64,000 nucleotides of DNA from Alphaproteobacteria bacterium. Lineage in GTDB: Bacteria; Pseudomonadota; Alphaproteobacteria; Caulobacterales; Hyphomonadaceae. The notes beneath the pieces were generated by a model that saw only the letters and a program-made list of their open reading frames with translations, searched no databases and was not told the origin of the DNA. The stretch is taken from NCBI GenBank assembly GCA_018830285.1, contig JAHJSB010000023.1, positions 62,001 to 126,000 of the forward strand, given 5' to 3'. Shown here one piece after another: positions 54,053-63,205 of the stretch; position 1 is the first letter of the stretch, and every line of letters begins with the position of its first letter. The translations under genes were made by a program, and so were the position numbers.

Positions 54053-55009
54053 TCAGATCGCGCCCAGCGCCTTGCCGACAACGTGGCCGGCATCCCGGAT
54101 CGCCAGGCGGACGGTGTCGGACAGGGCGGTCATGTTCATGAAGCCGTGGACCATGCCGGGATGCTCGCGCACGGTCACGCGGACGCCGAAACTGGCCATC
54201 TTGTCGGCATAGGCCAGGCCCTCATCCTTGAGCGGATCCCAGCCGCACAGGACGAAATGGGCCGGCGGCAGGCCCCTGAAGGCGTCCGGCCCGGCAAACA
54301 GGGGCGAGACGCGCACGTCCATGCGCTGGCTCTCGTCGGTGATGTAGCTGTCGCGGAAATATTCGAACAGGTTGGCCGAAATGAAGAAGCCACCCTCCTG
54401 GAAGCTCATCTTCTTGGCGCGGATGTCGACAAACTGGACCAGCGGGTAGAGCAGGAGCTGGAAAGCCGGGCGCGGGCCGCCGGTGCGGTTCATTTCCTGC
54501 GCCAGATAGGCCGAGAGATTGCCGCCGGCACTGTCGCCGCTGACGGCGAGGCGCTCGGGGTCGAGGCCGAGTTTCGTCGCGTTGGCAACAATCCAGGTCC
54601 AGGCGGCGAGGGCGTCCTCATGGGCCGCCGGGAAGGCATGTTCGGGCGCGAGCCGGTAGTCGATGGCGATCACGCGGCAGCGGGCGCCTTCCGCGAGGCG
54701 CTTGCAGACCATGTCATGGCTGTCGAGGTCGCCGAGCATGAAGCCGCCGCCATGGAAGAAGACGATGCCGGGTCCGGGCGGCAGGCCGGCGCCGAGCGGC
54801 GTGTAGAGGCGGGCCCTGAGCGGACCGTCCGCGCCGGCGACCTTCAGGAGCGAGATGTCGGCCATTTCGGGCGCGTCCCGCTCGATGGCCCGGCTGGCGA
54901 CATGGAATTGCTGGCGGAGCTTGTCGGTCGAGTGCTTCCAGTCGAGCTGGGTCAGGTCCGGTATCTGGAACCGGTCCAGGAACTGCCGAAAGGAGTCGTC
55001 GAGCGTCAT
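54053..55009 (-). CDS. Alpha/beta hydrolase, family IV (hormone-sensitive-lipase-like) esterase
   Basis: Carboxylesterase of about 318 residues. Oxyanion motif FFHGGGFMLGD, nucleophile in GDSAGGNLSAYL, acid region CGWDPLKDEGLAYAD and His in PGMVHGFMNM complete the triad. There is no signal peptide, so it is cytosolic. ATG 55009 is used; the alternative ATG at 55075 overlaps the start codon of the divergent gene (shared TCATGA). Substrate is unknown, probably a short-chain or aryl ester. Confidence 0.92.
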   Translation of the reverse strand: MTLDDSFRQFLDRFQIPDLTQLDWKHSTDKLRQQFHVASRAIERDAPEMADISLLKVAGADGPLRARLYTPLGAGLPPGPGIVFFHGGGFMLGDLDSHDMVCKRLAEGARCRVIAIDYRLAPEHAFPAAHEDALAAWTWIVANATKLGLDPERLAVSGDSAGGNLSAYLAQEMNRTGGPRPAFQLLLYPLVQFVDIRAKKMSFQEGGFFISANLFEYFRDSYITDESQRMDVRVSPLFAGPDAFRGLPPAHFVLCGWDPLKDEGLAYADKMASFGVRVTVREHPGMVHGFMNMTALSDTVRLAIRDAGHVVGKALGAI

Positions 55010-55073
55010 GGCCGCAAGATGGGAGCGAATTCCGGTCTTGTGAAGGCACAAACCAGAGGCCACACTCCGATTC

Positions 55074-55724
55074 ATGAAAACTGTCGATGTCTACTGGTCG
55101 TTCCGCTCTCCCTATTCATACCTGGCGACAAAGCGCCTGCGGGCGTTGCCGGGGAAATGGGATGTCAGGGTGCGCCCGCGCCCGGTCTATCCGATCGCCA
55201 TCCGCACGCCGGAATTCTTTTCGGAGATCCGGCCGCAATGGGTGCCTTACCTGCTGAAGGATGTCGTGCGCCTGGCGCAATTCCTGGACCTGCCCTTCGG
55301 GCGGCTGGACCCGGACCCGGTCGTGATGAACATGCAGACGCGGCAGATTTCGCCCGACCAGCCCCATATCCACCGGCTGACACGGCTGGGCATCCTCGCC
55401 TGCGAGGCGGGCGATGACGAAGGCTGGGCCTTCATGGACGAGGTCTCGACCCTGATCTGGTCCGGCGGGGCGTGGACGGTCGGCACGGCGCTGGCGGAGG
55501 CGGCAGCGCGCGCGGGCTTCGACCTCGCAGAACTTGACCGGCGCGAGCAGGCCGAGACGGCGCGCCTGGAAGCCGAGATCGCCGGGAACCAGGCCGCGCA
55601 GGACCCGCACCATTGGGGCGTTCCGCTCATGGTGTTCGAGGGTGAGGCGTTTTTCGGCCAGGACCGGCTGGATGTCCTGGAATGGCGCCTCGGCCAGTCA
55701 GGCATCGCGCGCCGGGACGCCTAG
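55074..55724 (+). CDS. DsbA-fold oxidoreductase, 2-hydroxychromene-2-carboxylate isomerase-like
   Basis: 216 residues with a thioredoxin/GST-kappa fold. FRSPYSYLATKRL has Ser-Pro-Tyr where DsbA has Cys-x-x-Cys, as in glutathione-dependent HCCA isomerases. The C-terminal WGVPLMVFEGEAFFGQDRLDVLEWRL holds the cis-Pro loop and FGQDR signature. HCCA isomerases act in naphthalene-type catabolism, but many relatives have other roles. It is divergent from the esterase with overlapping starts and overlaps the next gene tail to tail by four bases. Confidence 0.87.
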   Translation: MKTVDVYWSFRSPYSYLATKRLRALPGKWDVRVRPRPVYPIAIRTPEFFSEIRPQWVPYLLKDVVRLAQFLDLPFGRLDPDPVVMNMQTRQISPDQPHIHRLTRLGILACEAGDDEGWAFMDEVSTLIWSGGAWTVGTALAEAAARAGFDLAELDRREQAETARLEAEIAGNQAAQDPHHWGVPLMVFEGEAFFGQDRLDVLEWRLGQSGIARRDA

Positions 55725-56620
55725 AACTGGGAGAGGGTGGTTAGGTCAGCGCCGCCGCGTTCCATCTGGTGCACGAGGTCGGCGAAGACACGGCCCTTCG
55801 TATCCTGGGGCAGGGTCTTGAGCGCCGAAACAGCCGTTGCGCCGAGATCGCAGGCATTGAGCGAACTGACCAGGTCGCGTGAATCGGCGCCGGCCTGCGC
55901 GGCCATCAGCAGCGGCATGACCTGCGGGTCGGACACCATGGACATGACGACGCCCTGCATGGCGGCCTTGTCGGCCTGGGTGACGGCGCCACGGTCGACC
56001 GGATGGGCCTCGGCATCCTCAATCGCGACGAGGAGATGCGTCACCAGTTCGAAGCCATAGTCGCGCAGAGGTTCTTCCAGCATTTTAAGTTCCTGGTTCA
56101 GCGCGGCCTTGTCGCCGAGGACGGACGGGTCGAGGTCGGCATACCTGCTGCCCAGGCACCAGGTATTTCCGGAGCGGGACGCAGACTTGAGGCGGTCGCG
56201 GGTCATGACGAGTATCCTGTCGAGGTGACGCGTATCAGCCCGCGCAAGATCGGCTGCATGGTGCTTCAGCAGGCCTGCAGCGTGGTCGAAGACGATCTCC
56301 GCCTGTTCAGCCAGCGGACGCCGGTTGGCTTTGGCGAGGCGCTTGTCGAGACTGGCGGACGCGCCGGGATCAATGCGGGCGAGCGTTTCAAAATAGGCTT
56401 TCGCCGGCCTGGACGTCAGGCCCGCCGGGACGCGAGCGGGACGTGCGTCCGCTGCGGCGGTTTTCGTTTTCGCTTCCTGTCCCGCCGCGCCAGGCCTGGA
56501 CGTGCCGGGAAAGTTCAGTGCAAGGAAAAATGCTCCGCTCATCACTGCAATGGTCGTGACAGCGAATACGGCATTGCTGCGGCGTGCCGGAGGCTTGCCT
56601 CCGCGGGCATCAAACGTCAT
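55721..56620 (-). CDS. Membrane-anchored protein of unknown function
   Basis: 299 residues. A basic N-terminus and one transmembrane helix (NAVFAVTTIAVMSGAFFLALNF) precede a Pro/Ala-rich linker and a mainly helical periplasmic domain of about 230 residues. The domain contains GNTWCLGSRYADL, GFELVTHLLVAIEDAEAHP, VMSMVSDPQVMPLLMAAQAG and SLNACDLGATAVSALKTLP. Two cysteines, in WCLGS and NACDLG, may pair. I recognise no family. It lies downstream of and opposite to the DsbA-like gene. Confidence 0.75.
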   Translation of the reverse strand: MTFDARGGKPPARRSNAVFAVTTIAVMSGAFFLALNFPGTSRPGAAGQEAKTKTAAADARPARVPAGLTSRPAKAYFETLARIDPGASASLDKRLAKANRRPLAEQAEIVFDHAAGLLKHHAADLARADTRHLDRILVMTRDRLKSASRSGNTWCLGSRYADLDPSVLGDKAALNQELKMLEEPLRDYGFELVTHLLVAIEDAEAHPVDRGAVTQADKAAMQGVVMSMVSDPQVMPLLMAAQAGADSRDLVSSLNACDLGATAVSALKTLPQDTKGRVFADLVHQMERGGADLTTLSQF

Positions 56621-56689
56621 GAGGGAACCCTCCCGAGTGAAGGGAAACCTAGCTGAAAAATCCTGACAAGGCTTTAAGGGGCGGGCCGA

Positions 56690-58549
56690 TCAAAGCTGGA
56701 CAACACCGTCCGCCGGGGGATTGGCATAGATGCCCTTCACAAGGCCGGCGCGCCGGTCGATCACGAGGCGCTGGTTGACATAGCCCTTGTCCGTGATCTC
56801 GCCAGCGTCAATCGATGGCGCCTCTGTCAGCACAAGGAGGCGCTTGATCCGGCGCGATGATCCAGGTTCGCTGGCATTGAAGGCCTTTGCTTTTTGTGCC
56901 ACCTGGTTCGTGAAGGCCTGAAGGGCCTTGTCCGGATCATTGTCCGCGGCCTTCACGTATTGCTCCATGATTGCCTGCGATGGCCAGACCATGGCGGACG
57001 CGAAATCCTTGTCCTGGCCGGCGATGACCGCGTCGAAAATAAGCGGAGAGCAGGCGGCAACAAAGTCCGGGCGCAAGGTGCCGACGCTGACCCATGTACC
57101 GGACGAAAGTTTGAAATCTTCACCGACCCGGCCATCGAAGACAAGGCCCTTTTCAGGGTGCTCCGCATCGACAAAGGTCACGGCATCGCCGAGGCAGTAA
57201 AAGCCTTCTTCGTCGAAGACTTCTGCGTTCTTTGCCGGGCTGTCGAGGTAACCGGGCATGACGGAAGGCCCCTTGACGCGCACTTCCAGCTTGGCGCCGT
57301 TCGGGACGAGCTTCAGGGTCATCCCCGGAAGCGGCAAGCCAATCAGGCCAACGCGTTCGGCTTCCCAGTGGACGACAGTGATGCCCTGCGTTTCGGTGGC
57401 GCCGTACATGGTGATGATCGGAATGCGGCGGCCGGTGGCCTTGATGGCGAGGGCCTGGAGGCGATCGTAAAGGTCGTCGGACAGGGTTGCCCCGCCATAG
57501 CCGATCGAGCGCATATTGCGAAAGAAGGCGTGTAGCAATGTGTCGTCCGCTTCCATCGCGTCGGCCAGCATTGCGAGTGCGATGGGCGCGGTGCCAAAGG
57601 AGGACGGCGAACAGTCCCGGATGTTCTCGATCGTCTGTGGGAAGAGGGCAGGGGTGGGCTTGCCGCCATCGATCCAGAACGTGGCGCCGTTCCAGATCGC
57701 GCCGTTGAAGTTTACGTTGGAGCCGGAGATATGGTTCCAGGGCAGCCAGTCGAGCACATTGTGGACCTGGTCGGGATCGTGCTCGGGATCGCGGGCATCG
57801 TCGCGCAAGCCTTCCTGGCCGGCAATCATGGAGCACATGGCGCCCTGCGTGGTCGGAACGGGTTTCGGCAGGCCGGTCGAGCCAGAGGTGAAGAGATACT
57901 TGCCGATGGACGAGTCGCTCAGCCTGGCCATTGCATCTGCAACTGCCGATGTAGGGGCGGTTGCGGCGAGCTCGTCATAGTGGCGCACGGTATTCTCGCC
58001 GCCGGGGTCAGCCGAGAATATCTGGCAGTCATCGGCACCGAGCGCAGCAATTGCCTTGCGGAATGGCTTGTATTGCTCAGCGAAAATGATGGCAGGCTTC
58101 ACCGCGCCGAAGCAATGCTTCAGCTTTTCATGGTCGGTCGACATAAGGGAATAGGGCACCGAGATCGGCGCAGCCGGCGCACCGATCTTCTGGGCGGCGA
58201 GGATGACCATGGCAGAGCGGGTGGTATTGCCCGACAGGATCATGACCGGCGCGTCCGGCCCGGCGCCAAGATCGATGAAGGCCTGCGCGAGGCTGTCGGT
58301 GATTGCCTTGGCTTCGCCGTATGTGAGCGTATTCCATTCATCGGTCTGGGTGTCCCGCTCCCGTAGGAAGGGCCGGTCGGGATGTTGGGCGGCGCGCTCG
58401 TCCAGGCAATGCGGGATGGTTGTCGGGCGTGCGCCAGGGGCCTGGCGTGGGGTGAGATAGATCGCGCCGTCGTCCGATCGGGTCATGTGAATGTCCGGCG
58501 CCTTCATCGGCAACAGGCGAAATTGCGGCAGGCTTTGACCTTCGGCCAT
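56690..58549 (-). CDS. Feruloyl-CoA-synthase-like acyl-CoA ligase
   Basis: ANL-superfamily adenylate-forming enzyme, 619 residues. P-loop-like YLFTSGSTGLPKPVPTTQG, then YGATETQGI, GLPLPGMTLKLVPNGAKLEVRVKGPSVMPGYL and the YCLGDAV Asp motif. The C-terminal catalytic lysine falls in EITDKGYVNQR, the form typical of feruloyl-CoA synthases, which activate hydroxycinnamates. No enoyl-CoA hydratase/aldolase partner is in the window, so the pathway cannot be confirmed. It is monocistronic with its own 194-base upstream region shared with no other start. Confidence 0.86.
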   Translation of the reverse strand: MAEGQSLPQFRLLPMKAPDIHMTRSDDGAIYLTPRQAPGARPTTIPHCLDERAAQHPDRPFLRERDTQTDEWNTLTYGEAKAITDSLAQAFIDLGAGPDAPVMILSGNTTRSAMVILAAQKIGAPAAPISVPYSLMSTDHEKLKHCFGAVKPAIIFAEQYKPFRKAIAALGADDCQIFSADPGGENTVRHYDELAATAPTSAVADAMARLSDSSIGKYLFTSGSTGLPKPVPTTQGAMCSMIAGQEGLRDDARDPEHDPDQVHNVLDWLPWNHISGSNVNFNGAIWNGATFWIDGGKPTPALFPQTIENIRDCSPSSFGTAPIALAMLADAMEADDTLLHAFFRNMRSIGYGGATLSDDLYDRLQALAIKATGRRIPIITMYGATETQGITVVHWEAERVGLIGLPLPGMTLKLVPNGAKLEVRVKGPSVMPGYLDSPAKNAEVFDEEGFYCLGDAVTFVDAEHPEKGLVFDGRVGEDFKLSSGTWVSVGTLRPDFVAACSPLIFDAVIAGQDKDFASAMVWPSQAIMEQYVKAADNDPDKALQAFTNQVAQKAKAFNASEPGSSRRIKRLLVLTEAPSIDAGEITDKGYVNQRLVIDRRAGLVKGIYANPPADGVVQL

Positions 58550-58743
58550 GGCTGCTTACTCCCTTGGGTCTGATTATCCGGTTTTCTCCAGTGTATTTGA
58601 AATGCCGGTCTTTGCCATACATGAACGTGAAATCAGGCGTCCGAACGCTGACTTGACGTGGAGGCAGGCGGGTCTGGATGGCTTGTCGTCGCAACGGAAA
58701 TACCTATCAATCCTGATAGGGAGCATGGCGCGAATCGACCGGC

Positions 58744-60084
58744 TCAGGCTTCAGCTTTCACCGCATCGACGACAAGCAGGAGGGCCTGTTTCATCAGGCC
58801 CGCCTCAAGCGCTTCGGCCATCACGCGGATCAGGGGCTCGGTGCCGGATTTTCGCACAACCATGCGGCCTTGCGTGCCCATCAGCGATTCCGCCTCGGCC
58901 AGCGCGGCTTTCACGCGGTCGCTGTCCATTGGATTGGCGCCAGAATAGCGGATGTTGACGAGTTCCTGAGGTGCCGGTTCGAAGACGCGGGCAAGCGTCG
59001 ACATCTTCTGGCCGCTCTCGGCTAGAACGGAGAGCACGTGCAGCCCGGCGAGCAGCCCGTCCCCGGTGGTCGACACATCCGACAAGATGATGTGGCCTGA
59101 CGGCTCGCCACCGAAATTGAACCCGTGGGCCCGCATATGCTCGCCCACATAGCGGTCGCCGACACGCGTGCGCGCCAGCGTCAGGCCAAGTGACTGGAGA
59201 TACCGGTCGAGGCCCATGTTCGACATGACTGTGGACACGATACCCCCTCCCTTGAGGCGACCGGTTGCGTGCAGTTCGCGGGCGATCAGCGCCATGACCT
59301 GGTCGCCGTCGATTTCGGCGCCGGTTTCATCCACGACGATGACCCGGTCGGCATCGCCGTCGAGCGCAAGCCCGATATCTGCGCCGCAATTCAGCACGGC
59401 GGCTTTTAGCGCGGCAGTGTCAGTCGATCCGTACCCGGCATTGATATTGACCCCGTCGGGACCGGCGCCGATGACGGTCAGGTCGGCGCCACAATGCAGC
59501 AGGGCTTCCGGGGCGGTTTCAAAGCCGGCCCCATGGGCGCAATCGAGCACGACCTTCATGCCCTTGATCTTGCTGCCCGCACTGACCGTTGCGAGGCAGC
59601 TGCGAACATAGTCGTCGCCGACGCCGACCATGCGTTGCGGCGTGGCAATCGTCTCTGGCGGCGCAAAGCTCTCCTCGAATGCGGCTGCCATGGCGACTTC
59701 GAGCGCCTCTTCGGTCGGGTCGTCGAATTTCAGGCCCTCGGGGCTGAACAGTTTAATGCCATTGTCTTCGTACTTGTTGTGGGAGGCTGAGACCATCAGC
59801 CCGAAACGGGCGGATGAATCGCGCGTGGTCATGGCGACGGCGGGCGTGGGCACGATGCCGGCGAGCTGGGGGGTGAGGCCCATGCTGGTCAGGCCTGCCA
59901 CGAGGGCTGCCTCGATCATTTCCCCGGACCTGCGCGTATCGCGGCCGATCACGACCGTGCCCGCGCCATCGGGCGCGAAGGTGCGTGCGGCAGCGATGGC
60001 GAGCCGGAGCGCAGTTTCTGCCGTCATCGGCTTCTGGTTCACGCGGCCGCGAATGCCGTCCGTTCCGAAATATTGCCGTGCCAT
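58744..60084 (-). CDS. glmM: Phosphoglucosamine mutase
   Basis: Converts glucosamine-6-P to glucosamine-1-P for peptidoglycan and LPS precursors, 446 residues. RQYFGTDGIRGRVNQ at the N-terminus, phosphoserine loop SASHNKYEDNGIKLFS with Ser101, metal loop DGDADRVIVVDE, sugar loop GGEPSGHII and C-terminal phosphate loop RKSGTEPLIRVM. ATG 60084 is chosen because AGGGAG lies at a suitable distance and homologues start MARKYFGTDG; an ATG three codons upstream is possible. In many bacteria ftsH or folP precedes it; here cysQ does. Confidence 0.97.
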   Translation of the reverse strand: MARQYFGTDGIRGRVNQKPMTAETALRLAIAAARTFAPDGAGTVVIGRDTRRSGEMIEAALVAGLTSMGLTPQLAGIVPTPAVAMTTRDSSARFGLMVSASHNKYEDNGIKLFSPEGLKFDDPTEEALEVAMAAAFEESFAPPETIATPQRMVGVGDDYVRSCLATVSAGSKIKGMKVVLDCAHGAGFETAPEALLHCGADLTVIGAGPDGVNINAGYGSTDTAALKAAVLNCGADIGLALDGDADRVIVVDETGAEIDGDQVMALIARELHATGRLKGGGIVSTVMSNMGLDRYLQSLGLTLARTRVGDRYVGEHMRAHGFNFGGEPSGHIILSDVSTTGDGLLAGLHVLSVLAESGQKMSTLARVFEPAPQELVNIRYSGANPMDSDRVKAALAEAESLMGTQGRMVVRKSGTEPLIRVMAEALEAGLMKQALLLVVDAVKAEA

Positions 60085-60143
60085 GCGCTGCATCTCCCTG
60101 CTCGTTCCTTGGCAGATTTGCGTTTGTTAATCGAGAGGGGCGC

Positions 60144-60932
60144 TCAACAGGGTGTCACGTCGCCATAGACGATGAAGTGAGGATTGCCGTAGCCACGCTC
60201 GCGCTTGCCATAGAGAAGCGGTGTGCCCTCCTCGGTGAGGACGCGTCCGCCGGCTGCTTCGACAACGGCGTGCCCAGCCGCCGTGTCCCATTCCATCGTG
60301 CGCCCCATGCGCGGGTAGAGGTCTGCCTCGCCGGCCGCGATGAGGCAGAATTTGAGGGATGATCCGGCACCCAGCGTCTCATTGACCTTGTGTTTGTCCA
60401 GCCAGAGATCGGTTTCCGGGGTGCGGTGGGATTTCGATGCAATCGCCGTGACGCCCGCCTCGGGGCAGGGGCGGATCCGGAGAGGACGGCGCTCTGTCGG
60501 CACATCCGCGCCGGGTGCGGCTTCCGCCTGCCAGCCGGAATTGTGGCTTTCGGCAACGAACAGGCGGTTCTTTGCGGGCGCATAGACGACGCCCATCACC
60601 GGGCGGCCATGCTCGATGATGGCGATGTTGACGGTGAATTCGCCATTCCGGCTGACGAATTCGCGGGTGCCGTCGAGCGGGTCGACGAGGGCAAAGCGAT
60701 GGCCATGCTCGGGAACGCGGCCTTCGCTGGCTTCTTCCTCGGCGATGACCATGAGGGTCGGATCGGCCTTGGCCAGCGCCGCGAGGATGAGCGTTTCGGC
60801 CTTCTGGTCTGCTGCCGTGACAGGCGAGGCATCGCCTTTCTGCTCGACGGCAAAGTCGCTCTCATAGATGTCCATGATCAGCTTGCCGGCATCAAGGGCG
60901 ATCCGGGCAAGTGTGTCAGCACTTATGGTCAT
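60144..60932 (-). CDS. cysQ: 3'(2'),5'-bisphosphate nucleotidase CysQ
   Basis: Hydrolyses PAP, the by-product of sulfate assimilation, 262 residues. Metal-site motifs are VIAEEEASEG, LVDPLDGTREFVSRNGEFTVNIAII and EWDTAAGHAVVEAAGG. REF after DPLDGT is typical of CysQ rather than SuhB (TLNF). It lies 59 bases upstream of glmM on the same strand and 24 bases downstream of the FKBP gene, so co-transcription is likely. Confidence 0.95.
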   Translation of the reverse strand: MTISADTLARIALDAGKLIMDIYESDFAVEQKGDASPVTAADQKAETLILAALAKADPTLMVIAEEEASEGRVPEHGHRFALVDPLDGTREFVSRNGEFTVNIAIIEHGRPVMGVVYAPAKNRLFVAESHNSGWQAEAAPGADVPTERRPLRIRPCPEAGVTAIASKSHRTPETDLWLDKHKVNETLGAGSSLKFCLIAAGEADLYPRMGRTMEWDTAAGHAVVEAAGGRVLTEEGTPLLYGKRERGYGNPHFIVYGDVTPC

Positions 60933-60956
60933 ATCGTGTTCCGCCTGGTCCAGCGC

Positions 60957-61841
60957 CTAGCCGCGCTTCATCACGTCCATCATTTCGACTTCGAAGATCA
61001 GCGGGGCATTTGGCGGGATCGGGCCGCCTGGGGTGCCCATTTCACCATAACCGAGTTCGGACGGGATATAGCACATCCAGCGATCACCCGGCTTCATCAT
61101 GGCGAGGGCTTCGACCCAGCCTTCGATCAGCTGGTTCGACGGGAAGACTTCCGGCGAACCGCGCTCAAAGGAACTGTCGAACAGTTCGCCGGTCTCGGCG
61201 AGGCGACCTTCATAGTGGACGGCGACCATTTCGCCATTCTCGGGCGACGGGCCGGATGGGTCACCGCTGGTGAGGATGACATACTCGAGGCCGGATCCGG
61301 TCTTCTTGACTTCAGGCAGTTCGGAATTCCAGGGCATGTATTTTCCCCAGGCGGCGGTGTCGGACACTTTTGGCACCATCACTTCGAGCAACTGGACGCG
61401 GAAGACGAGGTCATCGCCGGCCTTGATGACGTTGCCGCGCGCCGAATTGCCATAACCGAGGGCATTCGGGATGAAGAAGAGATAGTCGTCGCCTTCGCTC
61501 ATCAGCTGGAGGCCTTGCGTCCAGCCCGGGATCACCTGGTTCAGGCGGAATTGCGCAGGCGTGCCACGCTCAAAGGAACTGTCGAACTTCTCGCCGGTTG
61601 CGATACGGCCATCATAATTGACGCTGACCATGTCGGTCGGCACGGGCGACTTGCCGTTTTTCGGGCCTTCCTTGAGGACGATGTATTGCAGGCCGCCTTC
61701 GGCGGACTTCACGTCCTTGCCGGCGGCATCCCAGGGCAGATATTGTTCAAATGGGGCATTCACGTCGGTAAGGTCCTTGGTCTGGCTGCAGGCAGCAATC
61801 ATGAAGAATGCAGCGCAGGCTGCAACGAGTGTGCGGATCAT
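60957..61841 (-). CDS. Lipoprotein with two FKBP-type peptidyl-prolyl isomerase domains
   Basis: 294 residues. Lipoprotein signal with lipobox MIAAC (cysteine at 19), so it is envelope-anchored. Two tandem FKBP domains at about 60-160 and 185-290 carry matching motifs: MVSVNYDGRIATGEKFDSSFERGTPAQF and MVAVHYEGRLAETGELFDSSFERGSPEVF, then VIPGWTQGLQLM and LIEGWVEALAMM, then DYLFFIPNALGYGNSARG and DRWMCYIPSELGYGEMGTPGG. It probably assists folding of exported proteins. The internal duplication is clear. Confidence 0.93.
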   Translation of the reverse strand: MIRTLVAACAAFFMIAACSQTKDLTDVNAPFEQYLPWDAAGKDVKSAEGGLQYIVLKEGPKNGKSPVPTDMVSVNYDGRIATGEKFDSSFERGTPAQFRLNQVIPGWTQGLQLMSEGDDYLFFIPNALGYGNSARGNVIKAGDDLVFRVQLLEVMVPKVSDTAAWGKYMPWNSELPEVKKTGSGLEYVILTSGDPSGPSPENGEMVAVHYEGRLAETGELFDSSFERGSPEVFPSNQLIEGWVEALAMMKPGDRWMCYIPSELGYGEMGTPGGPIPPNAPLIFEVEMMDVMKRG

Positions 61842-61914
61842 CTTGGGTCAGGCTCCGTCTGGTTCAGGTCTGGCGCGGGTTTAGGGCGCTTTTTCGGGCA
61901 AGTCACCCGTGCCG

Positions 61915-63141
61915 CTACAGGGCCCGTGGCGGGTAGCCCTCGGCGGTCAGGGCGTCGATGACGTCCTGCGTATGCTGGGCGTCACGGGTTTCGATCAGGA
62001 TGTCGAATTCGGCGCCCTTGGCCGGCACGTCAAGCGCGAGCCGGTTGTGCGCGACTTCCATGATATTGGCGCCATTGTCGCCGATGATCTTGGAGACAAG
62101 GGCGAGGAGGCCCGGCCGGTCGTCACCGATGATGCGGATCGAGGCGAGGCGCTTTTCCCGCACAAGTGCCCGGGTGAGCACCGAGGCCAGGAGGCGCGTA
62201 TCGATATTGCCGCCACACAGGACGAGACCGACTTTCTGCCCGCGGAACTTGTCCGGATGGGCGAGCAGGGCGGCAAGGCCGGCGGCACCGGCGCCTTCGG
62301 CGATGGTTTTTTCGACATTCACGAACAGGGTGATCGCCCGTTCGAGATGCTCTTCTTCGACAAGCAGGATTTCATCGACAAGTTCGCGGGCCACTTTCAG
62401 GGGGAGGCGGCCGACCTCGCGAACGGCGATGCCTTCGGCGATGGTGGCGCCACCGACCTTGACCTCCCGGCCTTCGAGTTCGGCGAGCATGGCTGGGTAC
62501 ATTGAGGTTTCGACGCCGACGATGCGGATGTCCGGGTTGATGCCCTTGGCCGCGATCGCCATTCCGGCGATCAGGCCACCGCCGCCGATGGGCACGACGA
62601 GGGTTTCAAGGTCCGGCTTTTCTGCAAGCATTTCAAGGGCAATCGTGCCCTGCCCGGCAATGACATGGGGATCGTCAAACGGGTGGATGAAGGTCAGGCC
62701 TTCGCGCTGGCAGATATTGTAGGCCTCGGTCTTGGCTTCGTCGAAACTGAGACCGTGGAGCACGATCTTGGCACCATGGCTGCGGGTCTGCTCGACTTTG
62801 CTGAACGGCGTGGTGCGGGGCATGACGATGGTGGCGGGGATGCCGAGCCGGCGGGCATGGTAGGCGACGCCCTGGGAATGGTTGCCGGCCGAGGCAGCGA
62901 TGACGCCAGCGCTGCGCTGGGCCTCTGTGAGGTGGGAGAGGCGGTTCAGCGCGCCGCGTTCTTTGAAGGCCGCCGTGAACTGCAGGTTCTCGAACTTGAC
63001 CCAGACATCCGCGCCCGTAATGGCCGAAAGCGTCCGCGAATGATGCATCGGCGTACGCACGATCTGGCCATCGAGGACGCGTGCAGCGGCTTCGATATCA
63101 GACAGCGTAACGGGCAGGGCGGTGGTCATTGTATCAGGCAT
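61915..63141 (-). CDS. ilvA: Threonine ammonia-lyase with C-terminal ACT domain
   Basis: PLP enzyme converting threonine to 2-oxobutyrate, 408 residues. The Schiff-base lysine is in FTAAFKERGALNRL; AASAGNHSQGVAYHA and the glycine loop VPIGGGGLIAGMA complete the PLP site. Residues about 330-405 form an ACT domain (SIRIIGDDRPGLLALVSKIIGDNGANIMEVAHNRL), the short-form layout, rather than the two ACT-like domains of E. coli IlvA. ATG 63129 is an alternative start. The catabolic TdcB role is also possible. Confidence 0.94.
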   Translation of the reverse strand: MPDTMTTALPVTLSDIEAAARVLDGQIVRTPMHHSRTLSAITGADVWVKFENLQFTAAFKERGALNRLSHLTEAQRSAGVIAASAGNHSQGVAYHARRLGIPATIVMPRTTPFSKVEQTRSHGAKIVLHGLSFDEAKTEAYNICQREGLTFIHPFDDPHVIAGQGTIALEMLAEKPDLETLVVPIGGGGLIAGMAIAAKGINPDIRIVGVETSMYPAMLAELEGREVKVGGATIAEGIAVREVGRLPLKVARELVDEILLVEEEHLERAITLFVNVEKTIAEGAGAAGLAALLAHPDKFRGQKVGLVLCGGNIDTRLLASVLTRALVREKRLASIRIIGDDRPGLLALVSKIIGDNGANIMEVAHNRLALDVPAKGAEFDILIETRDAQHTQDVIDALTAEGYPPRAL

Positions 63142-63205
63142 TCAGGTGGTCCCGGATCAGGTCGGGCGCACCCTATTCGCGCAATCCTGCGAGGGCAAGG
63201 CGGGT

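Noticed and set aside
58550-58743. Gap between the CoA ligase start and glmM stop, searched for tRNA, small RNA or a small gene
   Set aside because: No cloverleaf, no T-loop GTTCGA signature, no hairpin with T-run and no frame with a ribosome site were seen. A short ATCCTGATAGG element alone is not enough.
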